Source: Nonomuraea candida
Lineage (GTDB): Bacteria; Actinomycetota; Actinomycetes; Streptosporangiales; Streptosporangiaceae
Reading direction: 5' to 3'
DNA: 64,000 bases
NCBI RefSeq assembly: GCF_000725485.1
Contig: NZ_JOAG01000009.1
Location: 62,001 to 126,000, forward strand
Shown: one piece after another, positions 50,666-59,445 of the stretch
Layout: each line of letters starts with the position of its first letter
Position numbering within the stretch: the first letter of the stretch is position 1
Program-made: the position numbers and the translations under genes
Notes under the pieces: model-generated
The model's database searches: none
Seen by the model: the letters and a program-made list of their open reading frames with translations, nothing else
What the model was told of the DNA's origin: nothing

Positions 50666-51372
50666 TGTGCAGGCACGCCGCCTGGCTGGGCGCCGAGCGC
50701 CCGCTCGCCTCGCTCATCCACGACCCGGAGCACGGGCTGCTCAAGCAGTCGTACGCGCCCCGCCGCCAGCGGGCCGGCCTGGTCAACGCCGACGGGTACG
50801 GCATGGGCTGGTACGTCCCCGGCCGTCCCGAGCCGGTGCGCTACCGGCGTTCGGTGCCCATCTGGACCGACGCCAACCTGCCCGGCCTGGCCGCGGTGGC
50901 CCGTTCGACGTGCCTGCTGGCCGCCGTGCGCTCGGCCACCGTGGGCATGCCGATCGAGGAGAGCGCCACCGCGCCGTTCGCCGACCGGGGGTGGCTGCTC
51001 AGCCACAACGGCCGGGTCGAGCGCGACGCGGTCAAGGACCTCGCCGACGGCGCCGAGAGCACCTGCGACGCCGCCTGGCTGGCCGCCGCCGTCTTCCTGC
51101 GCGGGCGCGCCGGGGCCGGGCTGGGCGAGGCGCTGGCCGAGGTCGTCGTACGGGCGGGGGAGAAGGACCCCGTCGCCCGCCTCAACCTGCTCGCCTGCGA
51201 CGGCACGTCTCTCGTGGCGACCGTCTGGGGCGACACCCTGTTCCACCACCGGCTGCCCGACGGCGTGCTGGTGGCCAGCGAGCCGCTCGACGACCTGCCC
51301 GGCTGGCAGGCCGTGCCCGACCGGAGCCTGCTCACCGTCACCCGCGACGACGTCCGCGTCCAGCCGTTGTGA
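50665..51372 (+). CDS. egtC: Gamma-glutamyl-hercynylcysteine sulfoxide amidohydrolase EgtC
   Basis: A 235-residue class II glutamine-amidotransferase-fold enzyme. Cys2, exposed after loss of Met1, is the nucleophile (MCRHAAWLG). [12 protein letters not shown] and [10 protein letters not shown] are the family's active-site loops. It removes glutamate from the EgtB product. Starts one base inside the egtB stop. Confidence 0.94.
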   Translation: MCRHAAWLGAERPLASLIHDPEHGLLKQSYAPRRQRAGLVNADGYGMGWYVPGRPEPVRYRRSVPIWTDANLPGLAAVARSTCLLAAVRSATVGMPIEESATAPFADRGWLLSHNGRVERDAVKDLADGAESTCDAAWLAAAVFLRGRAGAGLGEALAEVVVRAGEKDPVARLNLLACDGTSLVATVWGDTLFHHRLPDGVLVASEPLDDLPGWQAVPDRSLLTVTRDDVRVQPL

Positions 51373-51392
51373 AACCCACTACAGGAGGCCTC

Positions 51393-52373
51393 GTGCCCGT
51401 CAGCCAGTCCACCGTGCGTGTGATCAACCATCTTGACCGCGACTACCTGCGCCAGGCCCTCGAACACGACGTCAAGAGCGGCCTGGCCGCCTATCCCAAA
51501 GAGCTGCCGCCCAAGTGGTTCTACGACGCCGCCGGCAGCGAGTTGTTCTCCCGTATCACCCGGTTGCCCGAGTACTACCCGACCCGCCGCGAGCTGGCGA
51601 TCCTGCGCGCCAGGGCCGCGGACGTGGCCGCGGCCTGCGGCGCGGACACGCTGGTCGAGCTGGGGTCGGGCACCAGCGAGAAGACCGTGCTGCTGCTGGA
51701 CGCGCTGGCGGCGGCGGGCACGCTGCGCGGCTACACCCCGGTCGACGTCGACGCGGTCACCCTGGAGGCCGCGGCGCGGCGGGTGGCCGGGCGCTATCCG
51801 GGGCTGGCCGTGCGGGGGGTGTGCGCCGACTTCGAGCGGCACCTGGCGCTGCTGCCCCGCGACGGGCGGCGCATGGTGGCCTTCCTCGGCGGCACGATCG
51901 GCAACCTCGAACCGGCCGCCCGCGCGGCGTTCCTGGAGCGGCTGCGGGCCACGCTGCGGCCGGGCGACACGTTCCTGCTGGGGGCCGACCTGGTGAAGGA
52001 GACCGGGCGGCTGGTCGCGGCCTACGACGACGCGGCCGGGGTGACGGCCGAGTTCAACCGCAACGTGCTGCGCGTGATCAACCGCGAGCTGGACGCGGAC
52101 TTCGTGCCCGAGGCGTTCGAGCACGTCGCCGTCTACGACGAGCGGCAGGACTGGATCGAGATGCGGCTGCGGGCGAGCCGGGCCATGCGGGTGCGGGTCG
52201 GCGGGCTCGGGCTGGCCGTGGAGTTCGCGGCGGGGGAGGAGATGCGCACCGAGATCAGCGCCAAGTTCCGGCCGGAGGGGCTGCGTGACGAGCTGACGGC
52301 GGCGGGCTTCACCGTGCGCCACCGCTACACCGACCCGGCGGAGGACTTCACGCTGGTGCTGGCCGAGGCATGA
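51393..52373 (+). CDS. egtD: Histidine N-alpha-methyltransferase EgtD
   Basis: A 326-residue SAM enzyme that trimethylates histidine to hercynine, the committed step. [19 protein letters not shown], the SAM loop [22 protein letters not shown] and the substrate-binding [13 protein letters not shown] / [10 protein letters not shown] segments are all present. I use GTG 51393, directly after AGGAGG; a GTG eight codons upstream has no ribosome site. Its TGA overlaps the first of two mini-genes (ATGA) that lead into egtE. Confidence 0.95.
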   Translation: MPVSQSTVRVINHLDRDYLRQALEHDVKSGLAAYPKELPPKWFYDAAGSELFSRITRLPEYYPTRRELAILRARAADVAAACGADTLVELGSGTSEKTVLLLDALAAAGTLRGYTPVDVDAVTLEAAARRVAGRYPGLAVRGVCADFERHLALLPRDGRRMVAFLGGTIGNLEPAARAAFLERLRATLRPGDTFLLGADLVKETGRLVAAYDDAAGVTAEFNRNVLRVINRELDADFVPEAFEHVAVYDERQDWIEMRLRASRAMRVRVGGLGLAVEFAAGEEMRTEISAKFRPEGLRDELTAAGFTVRHRYTDPAEDFTLVLAEA

Positions 52374-52456
52374 CCGTGCGCGACCGGGTGGGTGAGGCAT
52401 GACCGTGCGCGACCGGACGGGTGAGTCATGAGCGTGCGGGACCGGGTGGGCGAGGT
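52370..52456 (+). repeat. Three tandem 29-bp copies of the egtE start, giving two 10-codon mini-genes
   Basis: Copies at 52370-52398, 52399-52427 and 52428-52456 each begin ATG and encode M(T/S)VRDR(V/T)GE. Because 29 is not a multiple of three, each copy is in a different frame. The first two read 10 codons and stop at a TGA that overlaps the next ATG (ATGA at 52399 and 52428). The third continues as egtE. So egtD, mini-gene 1 (52370-52402), mini-gene 2 (52399-52431) and egtE form an unbroken chain of ATGA overlaps. No Shine-Dalgarno stands before egtE. Confidence 0.9.
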
Positions 52457-53711
52457 GTGGCGGGCGGCGCGCGGCGTGTCGCCGCCCGGGCACCTCGACG
52501 CGGCCGGCTGCAACGTGCCCAGCGACCGCGTCCTCGACGCCGTCACGGCCCAGTTGCGGCGCGAGCGCGAGCGCGGCGGCTATGCCGCCGTGCCCGACCT
52601 CACCGCCACCCGCGCGGCCCCGGCCGCGCTGGTCGGGGCCGCGCCGCAGGACGTGGCGTTCCTGGAGAGCGGGACGGCGGCGATGGCGGCGCTGCTGGGC
52701 GGGTGGCGGCTCGGGCCGGGCGCCCGCGTCGGCTGCGCCCGCACCGAGTACGGCGGCACGCTGATGCTCCTGCGCCGCCTGGCAGGCCGGCGCGGCTGGC
52801 GGCTGGTCGAGCTGCCCGTGGACGGCGCGGCCCGGATCGACCCCGACGGGGTGCGGGCCCGGCTGGCGGCGGGGCTGGACCTGGTCGTGGTCTCCCACGT
52901 CGGCTCCCACCACGGGGTCGTGCAGCCGGCGCGCGAGATCGGGGCGCTGTGCCGGGCGGCGGGGGTGCCGTTCGTGCTGGACGTCTGCCAGTCGCTGGGC
53001 CACGTGGAGGTACGCGGCACGGGGGCGAGCGCGTACGTGGGCACGTCGCGCAAGTGGCTGGCCGGCCCCCGGGGCGTCGGCCTCCTGATCGTGCCCGCCC
53101 TGACCGCTGGCATCGGCGCCCCGGCCCCGGCCATGGACGCCCCGCCCCTCGGCACGGACGGCACGGACGCCCCGGCCCCCGGCACGGACGCCCCGGCCCC
53201 CGGCACGGACGCCCCGGCCTTCGCCATGGACGCCCCCGCGCCCACGCTGAGCGGCCACCTCTGGCGCGGGCCGGACGACGACCTCGCGGCGGCCGGCGAG
53301 CCGGTCCCGGTGCCGGGGGCGGCGCGCTACGAGGGCTCGGAAGGCGCGATCGCGGCCCGGCTGGGCCTCGGCGTGGCGGCCCGCGAGCACCTCGACCTCG
53401 GCCCGCCCGCCGTCCACGCCCACCTGGCCGGCCTGGGCCGGGCGGCGCGCGAGCTCCTCGACGGGGCCGGCGGTTGGCGGGTGGCGGAGCCGCTCGGCGA
53501 ACCGTCGGCGCTCGTCACGCTCAAGCCCCCGCCGGGCGACACGGCCGAGCGCGCCGCCGCCCGGGCGAGGGAGGCGTCCCTGCTGGTGGGCGTCGTGCCG
53601 GTGGCCCGCGCGCCGCTGCACCTCCGCGAGCCCGTCCTGCGCGTCTCCCCGCCGCCCGGCACCCCGCCGGAGACCCTGCACGCCCTGGCCCGCGTCCTGG
53701 CGGCCCGCTGA
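52428..53711 (+). CDS. egtE: Ergothioneine lyase EgtE (PLP-dependent)
   Basis: A 427-residue fold-type I PLP enzyme that cleaves hercynylcysteine sulfoxide to ergothioneine. LESGTAAMAALL binds cofactor phosphate, LDVCQSLGHVEV contains the aspartate, and Lys209 in GTSRKWLAGPRGVG is the PLP lysine. A low-complexity insert of repeated APAPGTD/APAMD (about residues 228-270) interrupts the domain and looks like recent tandem expansion. The end is followed by a 25-bp duplicate of its own last codons and stop. Confidence 0.92.
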   Translation: MSVRDRVGEVWRAARGVSPPGHLDAAGCNVPSDRVLDAVTAQLRRERERGGYAAVPDLTATRAAPAALVGAAPQDVAFLESGTAAMAALLGGWRLGPGARVGCARTEYGGTLMLLRRLAGRRGWRLVELPVDGAARIDPDGVRARLAAGLDLVVVSHVGSHHGVVQPAREIGALCRAAGVPFVLDVCQSLGHVEVRGTGASAYVGTSRKWLAGPRGVGLLIVPALTAGIGAPAPAMDAPPLGTDGTDAPAPGTDAPAPGTDAPAFAMDAPAPTLSGHLWRGPDDDLAAAGEPVPVPGAARYEGSEGAIAARLGLGVAAREHLDLGPPAVHAHLAGLGRAARELLDGAGGWRVAEPLGEPSALVTLKPPPGDTAERAAARAREASLLVGVVPVARAPLHLREPVLRVSPPPGTPPETLHALARVLAAR

Positions 53712-53745
53712 AAGCCGCGTCCTGGCGGCCCGCTGAAAGCCGCGT
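53691..53745. repeat. 25-bp tandem duplication of the egtE 3' end
   Basis: Units 53691-53715 and 53716-53740 are identical and both contain the CGC TGA ending of egtE; a third begins at 53741. Same type of event as at 21991-22100. Confidence 0.92.
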
Positions 53746-53776
53746 GCCGGCGACCGGAGACCCGGGGTGCCCGCCG

Positions 53777-55228
53777 TCACGGATCGGCGGGCGCGAAGAG
53801 GTCTGCGACGGCCGCCGCCACGCGGCGGGTGAAGGGCGAGGCGCTGGAGGGCCCGTGGAACGGCTGCGTGGCCCCTTCCGTCACGGCCTCGACCGTGGCA
53901 AGGTCGGCGCCGGGCCGGCAGATGACGTCCGGCCCCGGCAGGTCCGCGAGCAGGAACTCGCCCTGGTCGGCGTCCGCCTCGGACGCGTGCGCGGCGCGCC
54001 GGGCCAGGCGCGGGCGGCCTGCGCTGTCCAGCCGGTAGACGCCGGAGCCCTGACCGGCCACGACGCGCACGGGGGAGTCGCCGCCCAGCCGTACCCTGAT
54101 CGAGAAGGGCCCGCCGCGCTGGGTGGCGCGCATCAGGCTGAGCTGGTTGAACTCCTGCGCGTCCGCCAGCCAGCTCACCCGCCCGCCCAGCATCACCACC
54201 AAGTGCGCCAGCACGAACGGCGGCACGCCCACGGCCTGCTGGTTGGCCGCCGAGACCTCGGTGCTCTCGTCGCAGCGCCACCTGATCGCCGACAGGTAGA
54301 CGCGCTCGCCCGGGGTCAGCAGCGCTCTCAGGCTGAACATCCCGGCGACGCCGTAGCGGCGCCAGCCCCAGACGGCGATCCGCTCCGCGCACTCCATGAG
54401 CAGCGCGGCGGCCGGCACCGGCCAGGGGCGTGACCAGTCGTGGCCGGCGTTGTGCAACGGGCCCACACCCAGCTCCGGGACGCCGGTCGCCACGTGGGAG
54501 GGGCGGTCCACGTACACGCTGACGCCGCCCTCGCCGTCCGGGACGCTGAGCACGGTGACGGCGCACGGCCAGCCGTCCACGTACGCCGCCACCCGGTACG
54601 GCCCCAGCAGCCGGGCCGCCCGCGCCATGTCGTCGTCGTCCGAGACCACCACGGTGCCGCGCCCCCCGAACGTGCCGCCCGCCTGCACCACGACCCGGTC
54701 GCTGCCCACCGCCTTGCGCAGCTCCGCCAGGCTCGGCAGCCGCTCGGCCGGCACGCACCGCACGCGCGCCACGGCGGGCACCCCGGCCGCGCGCAGCAGG
54801 TCGTCGAAGAGATGCCGGGCCTCGATCGTGGCCCGCACCCCCGGGTCGATCGCCGCGACCGTGCCGCCGGGCTCCGCCAGCTCCTGGAGCTGGGCGCCGG
54901 CGTGCGAGGTGAGGATGACGGGCGGGCGGTCGAGCTTGACCAGGTGCCGCGCGGCGTCGTGCCGCACCCGGCGCGGCCAGCCCCGCCGCTCGGCCACCGA
55001 GCGCACCCGGCCGTGCTCCTCGGCGGAGACGGCCATGCCGGGCAGCGCGGGGTGCCACGCCGCGTAGCAGCCGATGCTCAGTGCGGGCCGTAACGCCTCG
55101 ATGGGCATGGGGCCGGTGTAACCGGTACGCAGGGCGGTGCAGAACCGGTCGATGACGACCAGGGGCCGTCCCGCCAGCGCGGCCAGCAGCTCGCCGTGTG
55201 CCACTTCGGCGGCAAGGGTGCCTACCAT
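53777..55228 (-). CDS. ATP-grasp domain protein, putative amino-acid or peptide ligase
   Basis: A 483-residue protein. PPVILTSHAGAQ and GTVAAIDPGVRATIEARHLFDDLLRAAGVP resemble the pre-ATP-grasp fold. VVVQAGGTFGGRGTVVV looks like the nucleotide-binding glycine loop, YRVAAYVDGWPCAVTVLSV like the ATP-grasp core, and RWRCDESTEVSAANQQAVG like the metal/substrate loop (E, N, Q). ATP-grasp enzymes couple a carboxylate to an amine via acyl phosphate. I cannot name the substrate, and the usual lysines are hard to place, so the call is moderate. ATG 55228 has GGAGGAGG upstream. Divergent from a TPR regulator across 20-bp direct repeats. Confidence 0.65.
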   Translation of the reverse strand: MVGTLAAEVAHGELLAALAGRPLVVIDRFCTALRTGYTGPMPIEALRPALSIGCYAAWHPALPGMAVSAEEHGRVRSVAERRGWPRRVRHDAARHLVKLDRPPVILTSHAGAQLQELAEPGGTVAAIDPGVRATIEARHLFDDLLRAAGVPAVARVRCVPAERLPSLAELRKAVGSDRVVVQAGGTFGGRGTVVVSDDDDMARAARLLGPYRVAAYVDGWPCAVTVLSVPDGEGGVSVYVDRPSHVATGVPELGVGPLHNAGHDWSRPWPVPAAALLMECAERIAVWGWRRYGVAGMFSLRALLTPGERVYLSAIRWRCDESTEVSAANQQAVGVPPFVLAHLVVMLGGRVSWLADAQEFNQLSLMRATQRGGPFSIRVRLGGDSPVRVVAGQGSGVYRLDSAGRPRLARRAAHASEADADQGEFLLADLPGPDVICRPGADLATVEAVTEGATQPFHGPSSASPFTRRVAAAVADLFAPADP

Positions 55229-55246
55229 GCCTCCTCCTTCTCCCCC

Positions 55247-55329
55247 CGGCTCGGGGCGCCGTCGTCAGCGATCTTCCTTCCCCGGCTCGGGACGCCGTCG
55301 TCCTTTCTCTTCCGGCTCGCGGTGCCGCC
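55247..55329. repeat. Direct repeats in the divergent ATP-grasp/TPR-regulator region
   Basis: Two near-identical 20-base copies (55247-55266 and 55283-55302, one difference) and a diverged third (55313-55329) start with CGGCTCGGG. A separate 10-bp CGATGTGAAG duplication lies at 55402-55421 on the regulator's start. They could be regulator-binding iterons or merely another tandem expansion. Confidence 0.8.
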
Positions 55330-55405
55330 GCCGGGTGGTCGGCGCGTCACCGTCCGCACTATTGACGGTGCGCTGCGTACGGCGCATCGTCGAGGGGACG
55401 GCGAT

Positions 55406-56779
55406 GTGAAGCGATGTGAAGTTGCGATGCCGCCACGGCGCACCCGTCCGGTCGTGAACCGGGCTCTCGCCGCGCTGATCGAGCAGGCCGGCTGGACGCA
55501 CGCCGCCACCGCGCGGCACGTCAACGCCGTGGCCGCCGAGAGCGGCGAGCGGATCCACTACGACCGCTCGGCGGTGGGGCACTGGCTGACCGGCACGGTC
55601 CCCCGCCCCGAGGCGGTGCGCGCCGCCGTGGAGGCGTTCCGCCGGCGGCTCAACCGGGCCGACCTCACCCCGGCGCACCTCGGCTGGCCCGATCCGCCGC
55701 GCGGGTGGCCGCCGGCCGACGACCCGTGGGGCGGCGACCCGGTGGCCCGGCTGGCCACGCTGGGGGAGGACGACCTGCTCAACCGGCGTACGGTGCTGAC
55801 CGCGGGCACGTTCACCCTGGCCGCGCTCACCACCCTGTCCGCCAGGCAGACCGGGTACCACCCGCCGCGGCCCCCGCGCGGCCGGCCGGGCGCCGGCGAG
55901 GTGGCCCGCCTGCGCGCCGCCACCGCCAGCTTCGCCGACCTCGACGACCGGTACGGCGGCGGCCACGCCCGCGCCGCCGTGGCCGCCTACCTGTCCCACG
56001 AGGTCACGCCGCTGCTGCGGGAGGCGACGGGCCGGACCCGTCCCGACCTGTTCGCGGCGGCGGCCGAGCTGAGCTACCTGGCCGCGTACATGGCCATGGA
56101 CGCCGGCGCGAACGCGCTGGCCCAGCGCTACTACATCAGCACCGTGCGGCTCGCCGACGAGGCCGATGACCTGGTGCTGCGCGCGACGGCGTTACGCAGC
56201 ATGGCCGTGCAGGCCGCCGAGCTGGGCCATGACGGCGAGGCGTTATCGCTGGCCGACGCGGCCGCCTCGGCGCTCGGCGGGCGCGGCCCCCGGCGCACGC
56301 TGGCCTGGATCACCGGCATGCGCGCCGAGGCGCACGCCGCCGCCGGCACCCGCTGGGACGCGCTCAACCTGCTGCGCCGTACCGAGACCGAGCTCGAACG
56401 TGCCGACTCCCCGCCCGAGACGGAGTGGACCGGCAACTACCGGCGCGAGTCCCTGGAGCACCAGATCGGGCTCACCCTGACCCAGCTCGGCGACCACGCC
56501 ACCGCCGCCCGCCACTTCACCGCCTCCATGGACGCCCGCCGGCCCGTGGAGCTGCGTACCCGGGTGCTGATCGGACTGCGGGCGGCCCACGCCCACCTCC
56601 GCGCCGGCGACCCGGAGCAGGCCGCGGTCACCGCGCTCGGCCTCGGCGACGACGTCCACCTGATCGCCTCGGCCCGGGTCCGCGACGAGCTGCACCGCCT
56701 CCGGGCCGGCTGGCAGCGCTACCGCGACAGCCCCCTCATCGCCGCCGCGGACCGCGCGGTCCGCGGCGCCGACCCCTGA
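55406..56779 (+). CDS. HTH-TPR transcriptional regulator of the actinomycete type
   Basis: A 457-residue protein. Residues 10-75 resemble the degenerate helix-turn-helix of Streptomyces TPR regulators (LAALIEQAGWTHAATARHVNAVA, YDRSAVGHWLTGTVPRPE). A conserved LLNRRTVLTAGTFTLAALTTL segment follows, and from about 190 to the end come tetratricopeptide-like helices. Such proteins control development or metabolite genes, with the TPR part binding a peptide or partner. GTG 55406 has GAGGGGA eight bases upstream; ATG 55427 is the shorter choice. It probably controls the divergent ATP-grasp gene. Confidence 0.78.
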   Translation: MKRCEVAMPPRRTRPVVNRALAALIEQAGWTHAATARHVNAVAAESGERIHYDRSAVGHWLTGTVPRPEAVRAAVEAFRRRLNRADLTPAHLGWPDPPRGWPPADDPWGGDPVARLATLGEDDLLNRRTVLTAGTFTLAALTTLSARQTGYHPPRPPRGRPGAGEVARLRAATASFADLDDRYGGGHARAAVAAYLSHEVTPLLREATGRTRPDLFAAAAELSYLAAYMAMDAGANALAQRYYISTVRLADEADDLVLRATALRSMAVQAAELGHDGEALSLADAAASALGGRGPRRTLAWITGMRAEAHAAAGTRWDALNLLRRTETELERADSPPETEWTGNYRRESLEHQIGLTLTQLGDHATAARHFTASMDARRPVELRTRVLIGLRAAHAHLRAGDPEQAAVTALGLGDDVHLIASARVRDELHRLRAGWQRYRDSPLIAAADRAVRGADP

Positions 56780-56900
56780 CTCCCAGGGGTGTGCCTCTCG
56801 GCGCGGTCCGCACCGCTCACCCGTGGATTCCACCGGCGTCAGGCCTCTCACCTGGGCCGATCTGTTATTTCACAAGTAAAACATAAGCTAAACTTTCTGG

Positions 56901-58760
56901 GTGAGTGCCATCCCCTTCCCCCGGTCCCGTCCTCGTGTCCGCATGCCCGTCCGCGCCGCGCTGCGCCTGGCGCCGCTCGGCGACGTCTGGCACAAGCCCG
57001 CCCTCAGCGGCGTCGCCGCGCTGGCCGTCGTGCTGCTCGGGCTCTTCGCGGCGGGACGGCTGGACCTGGTCCTGTACGCCTCCGCGGGCGCCATGTGCGC
57101 CCTGTACGGTCACGGCCTGCCCTACGCGGCGCGGGCCGGGGCTCTGGCGTGGGTCGTGCTGGGGATGCTGGCCGGCACCGCCGCCGCCCTGGTCACGGCC
57201 GCGCTCACCGACTCGGTCGCCATCCGGGTGGCGGTGGCCGCCCTCCTGGCCGGGCTGCACAAGGCCGTCTGCGACGCCACCCGGATCGGCCCGCCGGGCA
57301 ACGTGGTGCTCACGTTCATCGCCGCCAGTGCCGCCTTCGTCCCGCACCAGCACCTCGCCGACGTGCCCGCGCACCTGGCGCTCGGGCTGCTGGGCGGGGC
57401 CGTGGCGTGGGCGGTGGGCATGGCGCCCGGCCTGGTCCGCCGGGACGGCCCCGAACGCGTCGCCGTCGCCCGAGCCCTGGAATCCACCGCCCGCCTCCTC
57501 CGCCTCCGGCCGGGCCGGGCGGCGACCGGTGACTCCCACCAGGCACGTCACGCGGCCGCCGCGGCCGTCAACGCCGCCTGGCAGACCCTGCTGCGCTCCG
57601 GCGGCCACCACGAGGGCCTGCGCCGCCTCCTGGTCCGCGCGGAGTCGGCCGCCGCCCGCACGGGCCTCCCGGCGCACGCGGCCGAGGCCGTGGCGGACCG
57701 GGGCGGGACGAGCGGGAGCGCGCGTGCGCACGCCCGGCCGTCCGCCGAGGCCGGCGCCCAGGTGGTGGGCGAGGTGCGTGAGGCCGGCGTCCGGGTGGCG
57801 GGGGAGGTGCGTGAGGTCGGCGTCCAGGTGGCAGGTGAGGCGGATGAGGCCGACGCGGAGCTGTTCGTGGCGTGGGCGCGCGACCTGCGCAAGGGCCGCC
57901 CGCTGCCCCGGCCCCCGGCCGGCGACCCCCGGACCGAGGCCGCCGAGCGGGCGGAACTGGCCGGAATCGCCGCCGAACAGGCGGGCCCCGAGCCGTCCAC
58001 GCCCCCGCCGGCCGCGACGTGGGGTGCGGGCGTGCCGGCGGCTCCGGGGGGCGCCGGGCGGCTTCGGTCCCGCTGGGCCCGGGTGGCGCGCGGCGTGCGG
58101 GTGGTCGGCATGGTGGCCGCGGGGGCGGCGGCGGCCGGATGGGTGTCGATGGCGCTGGGCGTGGGGCGGCCGTACTGGGCGGTGGTGACCGCCGCGGCCG
58201 TGTTCGCCGCCAACACCACCATGTCCTGGAGCCGGGCCCTGCAACGCGTCGTCGGCAACCTCCTCGGCGTCGCGCTGTTCACCCTGGTGGCGCCCGTCAC
58301 CAGGCTCGGCGCGCTCGCGCTCATCCTGGCCGTGCTGGCGCTGCAGTTCGTCACGGAGGCGGCCATCACCCGCAACTACTGGCTGGGCAGCGTGTTCGTG
58401 GCGCCGATGGCGATGCTGATGACCGAGTTCGCGGGCGCCGGGCCGGTGCCGGCGCTGGTGGCCGACCGGTGGCTGGACACCTGCCTGGGAGCCGCCGCCG
58501 GGCTGCTGGCCTGCGTGCTGCTGCCCGACCGGCGGGCGGCCCAGCGCGTGCGGGACGGTCTCGACCGGCTGGAACGCCTGGTCGGCGAGCCGCTGCCGGA
58601 GGGCCCGCCGTCACGGGAGCGGTTGCGGGCCGCGCTCGTGGAGTTGCGTGAGGCCGCCGACCTGGCGGCGGGCGAGTGGTGGGGCGCGGCGCTGCCGCAG
58701 GAACGCATCGCCGCCGCCGAACGGGCCGGCCACCACAGGCTCGCCGAGCTGACCGCGTAG
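56901..58760 (+). CDS. FUSC-family membrane protein (aromatic-acid/fusaric-acid exporter type)
   Basis: A 619-residue protein with two blocks of membrane helices (residues about 25-165 and 395-535). They are separated by a long cytosolic region with a repeat-derived segment (VREAGVRVAGEVREVGVQVAGE) and followed by a cytosolic tail. The second block (YWAVVTAAAVFAANTTMSWSRALQRVVGNLLG) is the FUSC signature seen in AaeB and YccS. Such proteins export aromatic acids. GTG 56901 follows an AT-rich stretch (TAAAACATAAGCTAAAC) that likely holds the promoter; no Shine-Dalgarno is visible, so it may be leaderless. A MarR regulator gene follows in the same direction. Confidence 0.83.
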   Translation: MSAIPFPRSRPRVRMPVRAALRLAPLGDVWHKPALSGVAALAVVLLGLFAAGRLDLVLYASAGAMCALYGHGLPYAARAGALAWVVLGMLAGTAAALVTAALTDSVAIRVAVAALLAGLHKAVCDATRIGPPGNVVLTFIAASAAFVPHQHLADVPAHLALGLLGGAVAWAVGMAPGLVRRDGPERVAVARALESTARLLRLRPGRAATGDSHQARHAAAAAVNAAWQTLLRSGGHHEGLRRLLVRAESAAARTGLPAHAAEAVADRGGTSGSARAHARPSAEAGAQVVGEVREAGVRVAGEVREVGVQVAGEADEADAELFVAWARDLRKGRPLPRPPAGDPRTEAAERAELAGIAAEQAGPEPSTPPPAATWGAGVPAAPGGAGRLRSRWARVARGVRVVGMVAAGAAAAGWVSMALGVGRPYWAVVTAAAVFAANTTMSWSRALQRVVGNLLGVALFTLVAPVTRLGALALILAVLALQFVTEAAITRNYWLGSVFVAPMAMLMTEFAGAGPVPALVADRWLDTCLGAAAGLLACVLLPDRRAAQRVRDGLDRLERLVGEPLPEGPPSRERLRAALVELREAADLAAGEWWGAALPQERIAAAERAGHHRLAELTA

Positions 58761-58842
58761 CGGGGTGACGACCGCGGGATCGGGGGAGCGGGGCCGGCGC
58801 GTACGATCGGAGCCACCGTACATGACAGGAAGGGACGGGCCC

Positions 58843-59346
58843 GTGGAGGACGCCGTGGCGGTCGCGCTGCGCCAGTGGCGGAAGGTCCTCCCCGACGCCG
58901 ACCTCGACACCATCGCCGTCATCGGCCGGCTCAACCGGTGCACCGCCCTCCTGCAGCAGGCCACCGACGCCCCGCTGGGCCGGGCCGGGGTCAACCGGGC
59001 CGAGTACGACCTGCTGTGCGCCCTGCTCCGGGTGGGCGGCGAGCTGACGCCGGGCAGGCTGGCGCGGGAGACGTTCGCCTCGGGCGCGGCCGTGACCAAG
59101 CGGGTGCGCCGCCTGGAGGAGATCGGCCTGGTCGCCCGGCGCGTCGACGACCGTGACCGACGGGTGGCCCACCTGTCGCTGACCGGGCGCGGCAGGGAGT
59201 TCATCATGCGGCTGATGCCCGAGCAGCTCGAGTACGAGACCGCGCTGCTCGCCGGCCTGCCCCCGGGCAAGGAGCGGGAGCTGGCCGACCTGCTGGCGGA
59301 GCTGCTGCTGATGCTCGAAGGCCGCCTGGGCGGCATGATCGGCTGA
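58843..59346 (+). CDS. MarR-family transcriptional regulator
   Basis: A 167-residue regulator with the MarR winged helix: GRAGVNRAEYDLLCALLRVGGELTPGRLARETFASGAAVTKRVRRLEEIGLVARRVDDRDRRVAHLSLT in pattern, DRDRR being the wing. MarR proteins often answer to aromatic acids, matching the FUSC exporter encoded 82 bp upstream. GTG 58843 has AGGAAGGGA upstream; ATG 58822 with a weaker GGAG is possible. Confidence 0.9.
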   Translation: MEDAVAVALRQWRKVLPDADLDTIAVIGRLNRCTALLQQATDAPLGRAGVNRAEYDLLCALLRVGGELTPGRLARETFASGAAVTKRVRRLEEIGLVARRVDDRDRRVAHLSLTGRGREFIMRLMPEQLEYETALLAGLPPGKERELADLLAELLLMLEGRLGGMIG

Positions 59347-59445
59347 GCCGGGAGCGGCAGGCGACCGGTTGGGCCGGGGCTCGGGGGCGGGCGGCCGGGC
59401 CGGGGCTCGGGGGCGGCCGGCTGGGCGCGGGTGATCGGCTGAGCG

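Noticed and set aside
50841..55058. A 1405-codon minus-strand frame across egtC-egtE
   Set aside because: Antisense shadow of the ergothioneine genes, Arg/Gly/Ala-rich, no domain.
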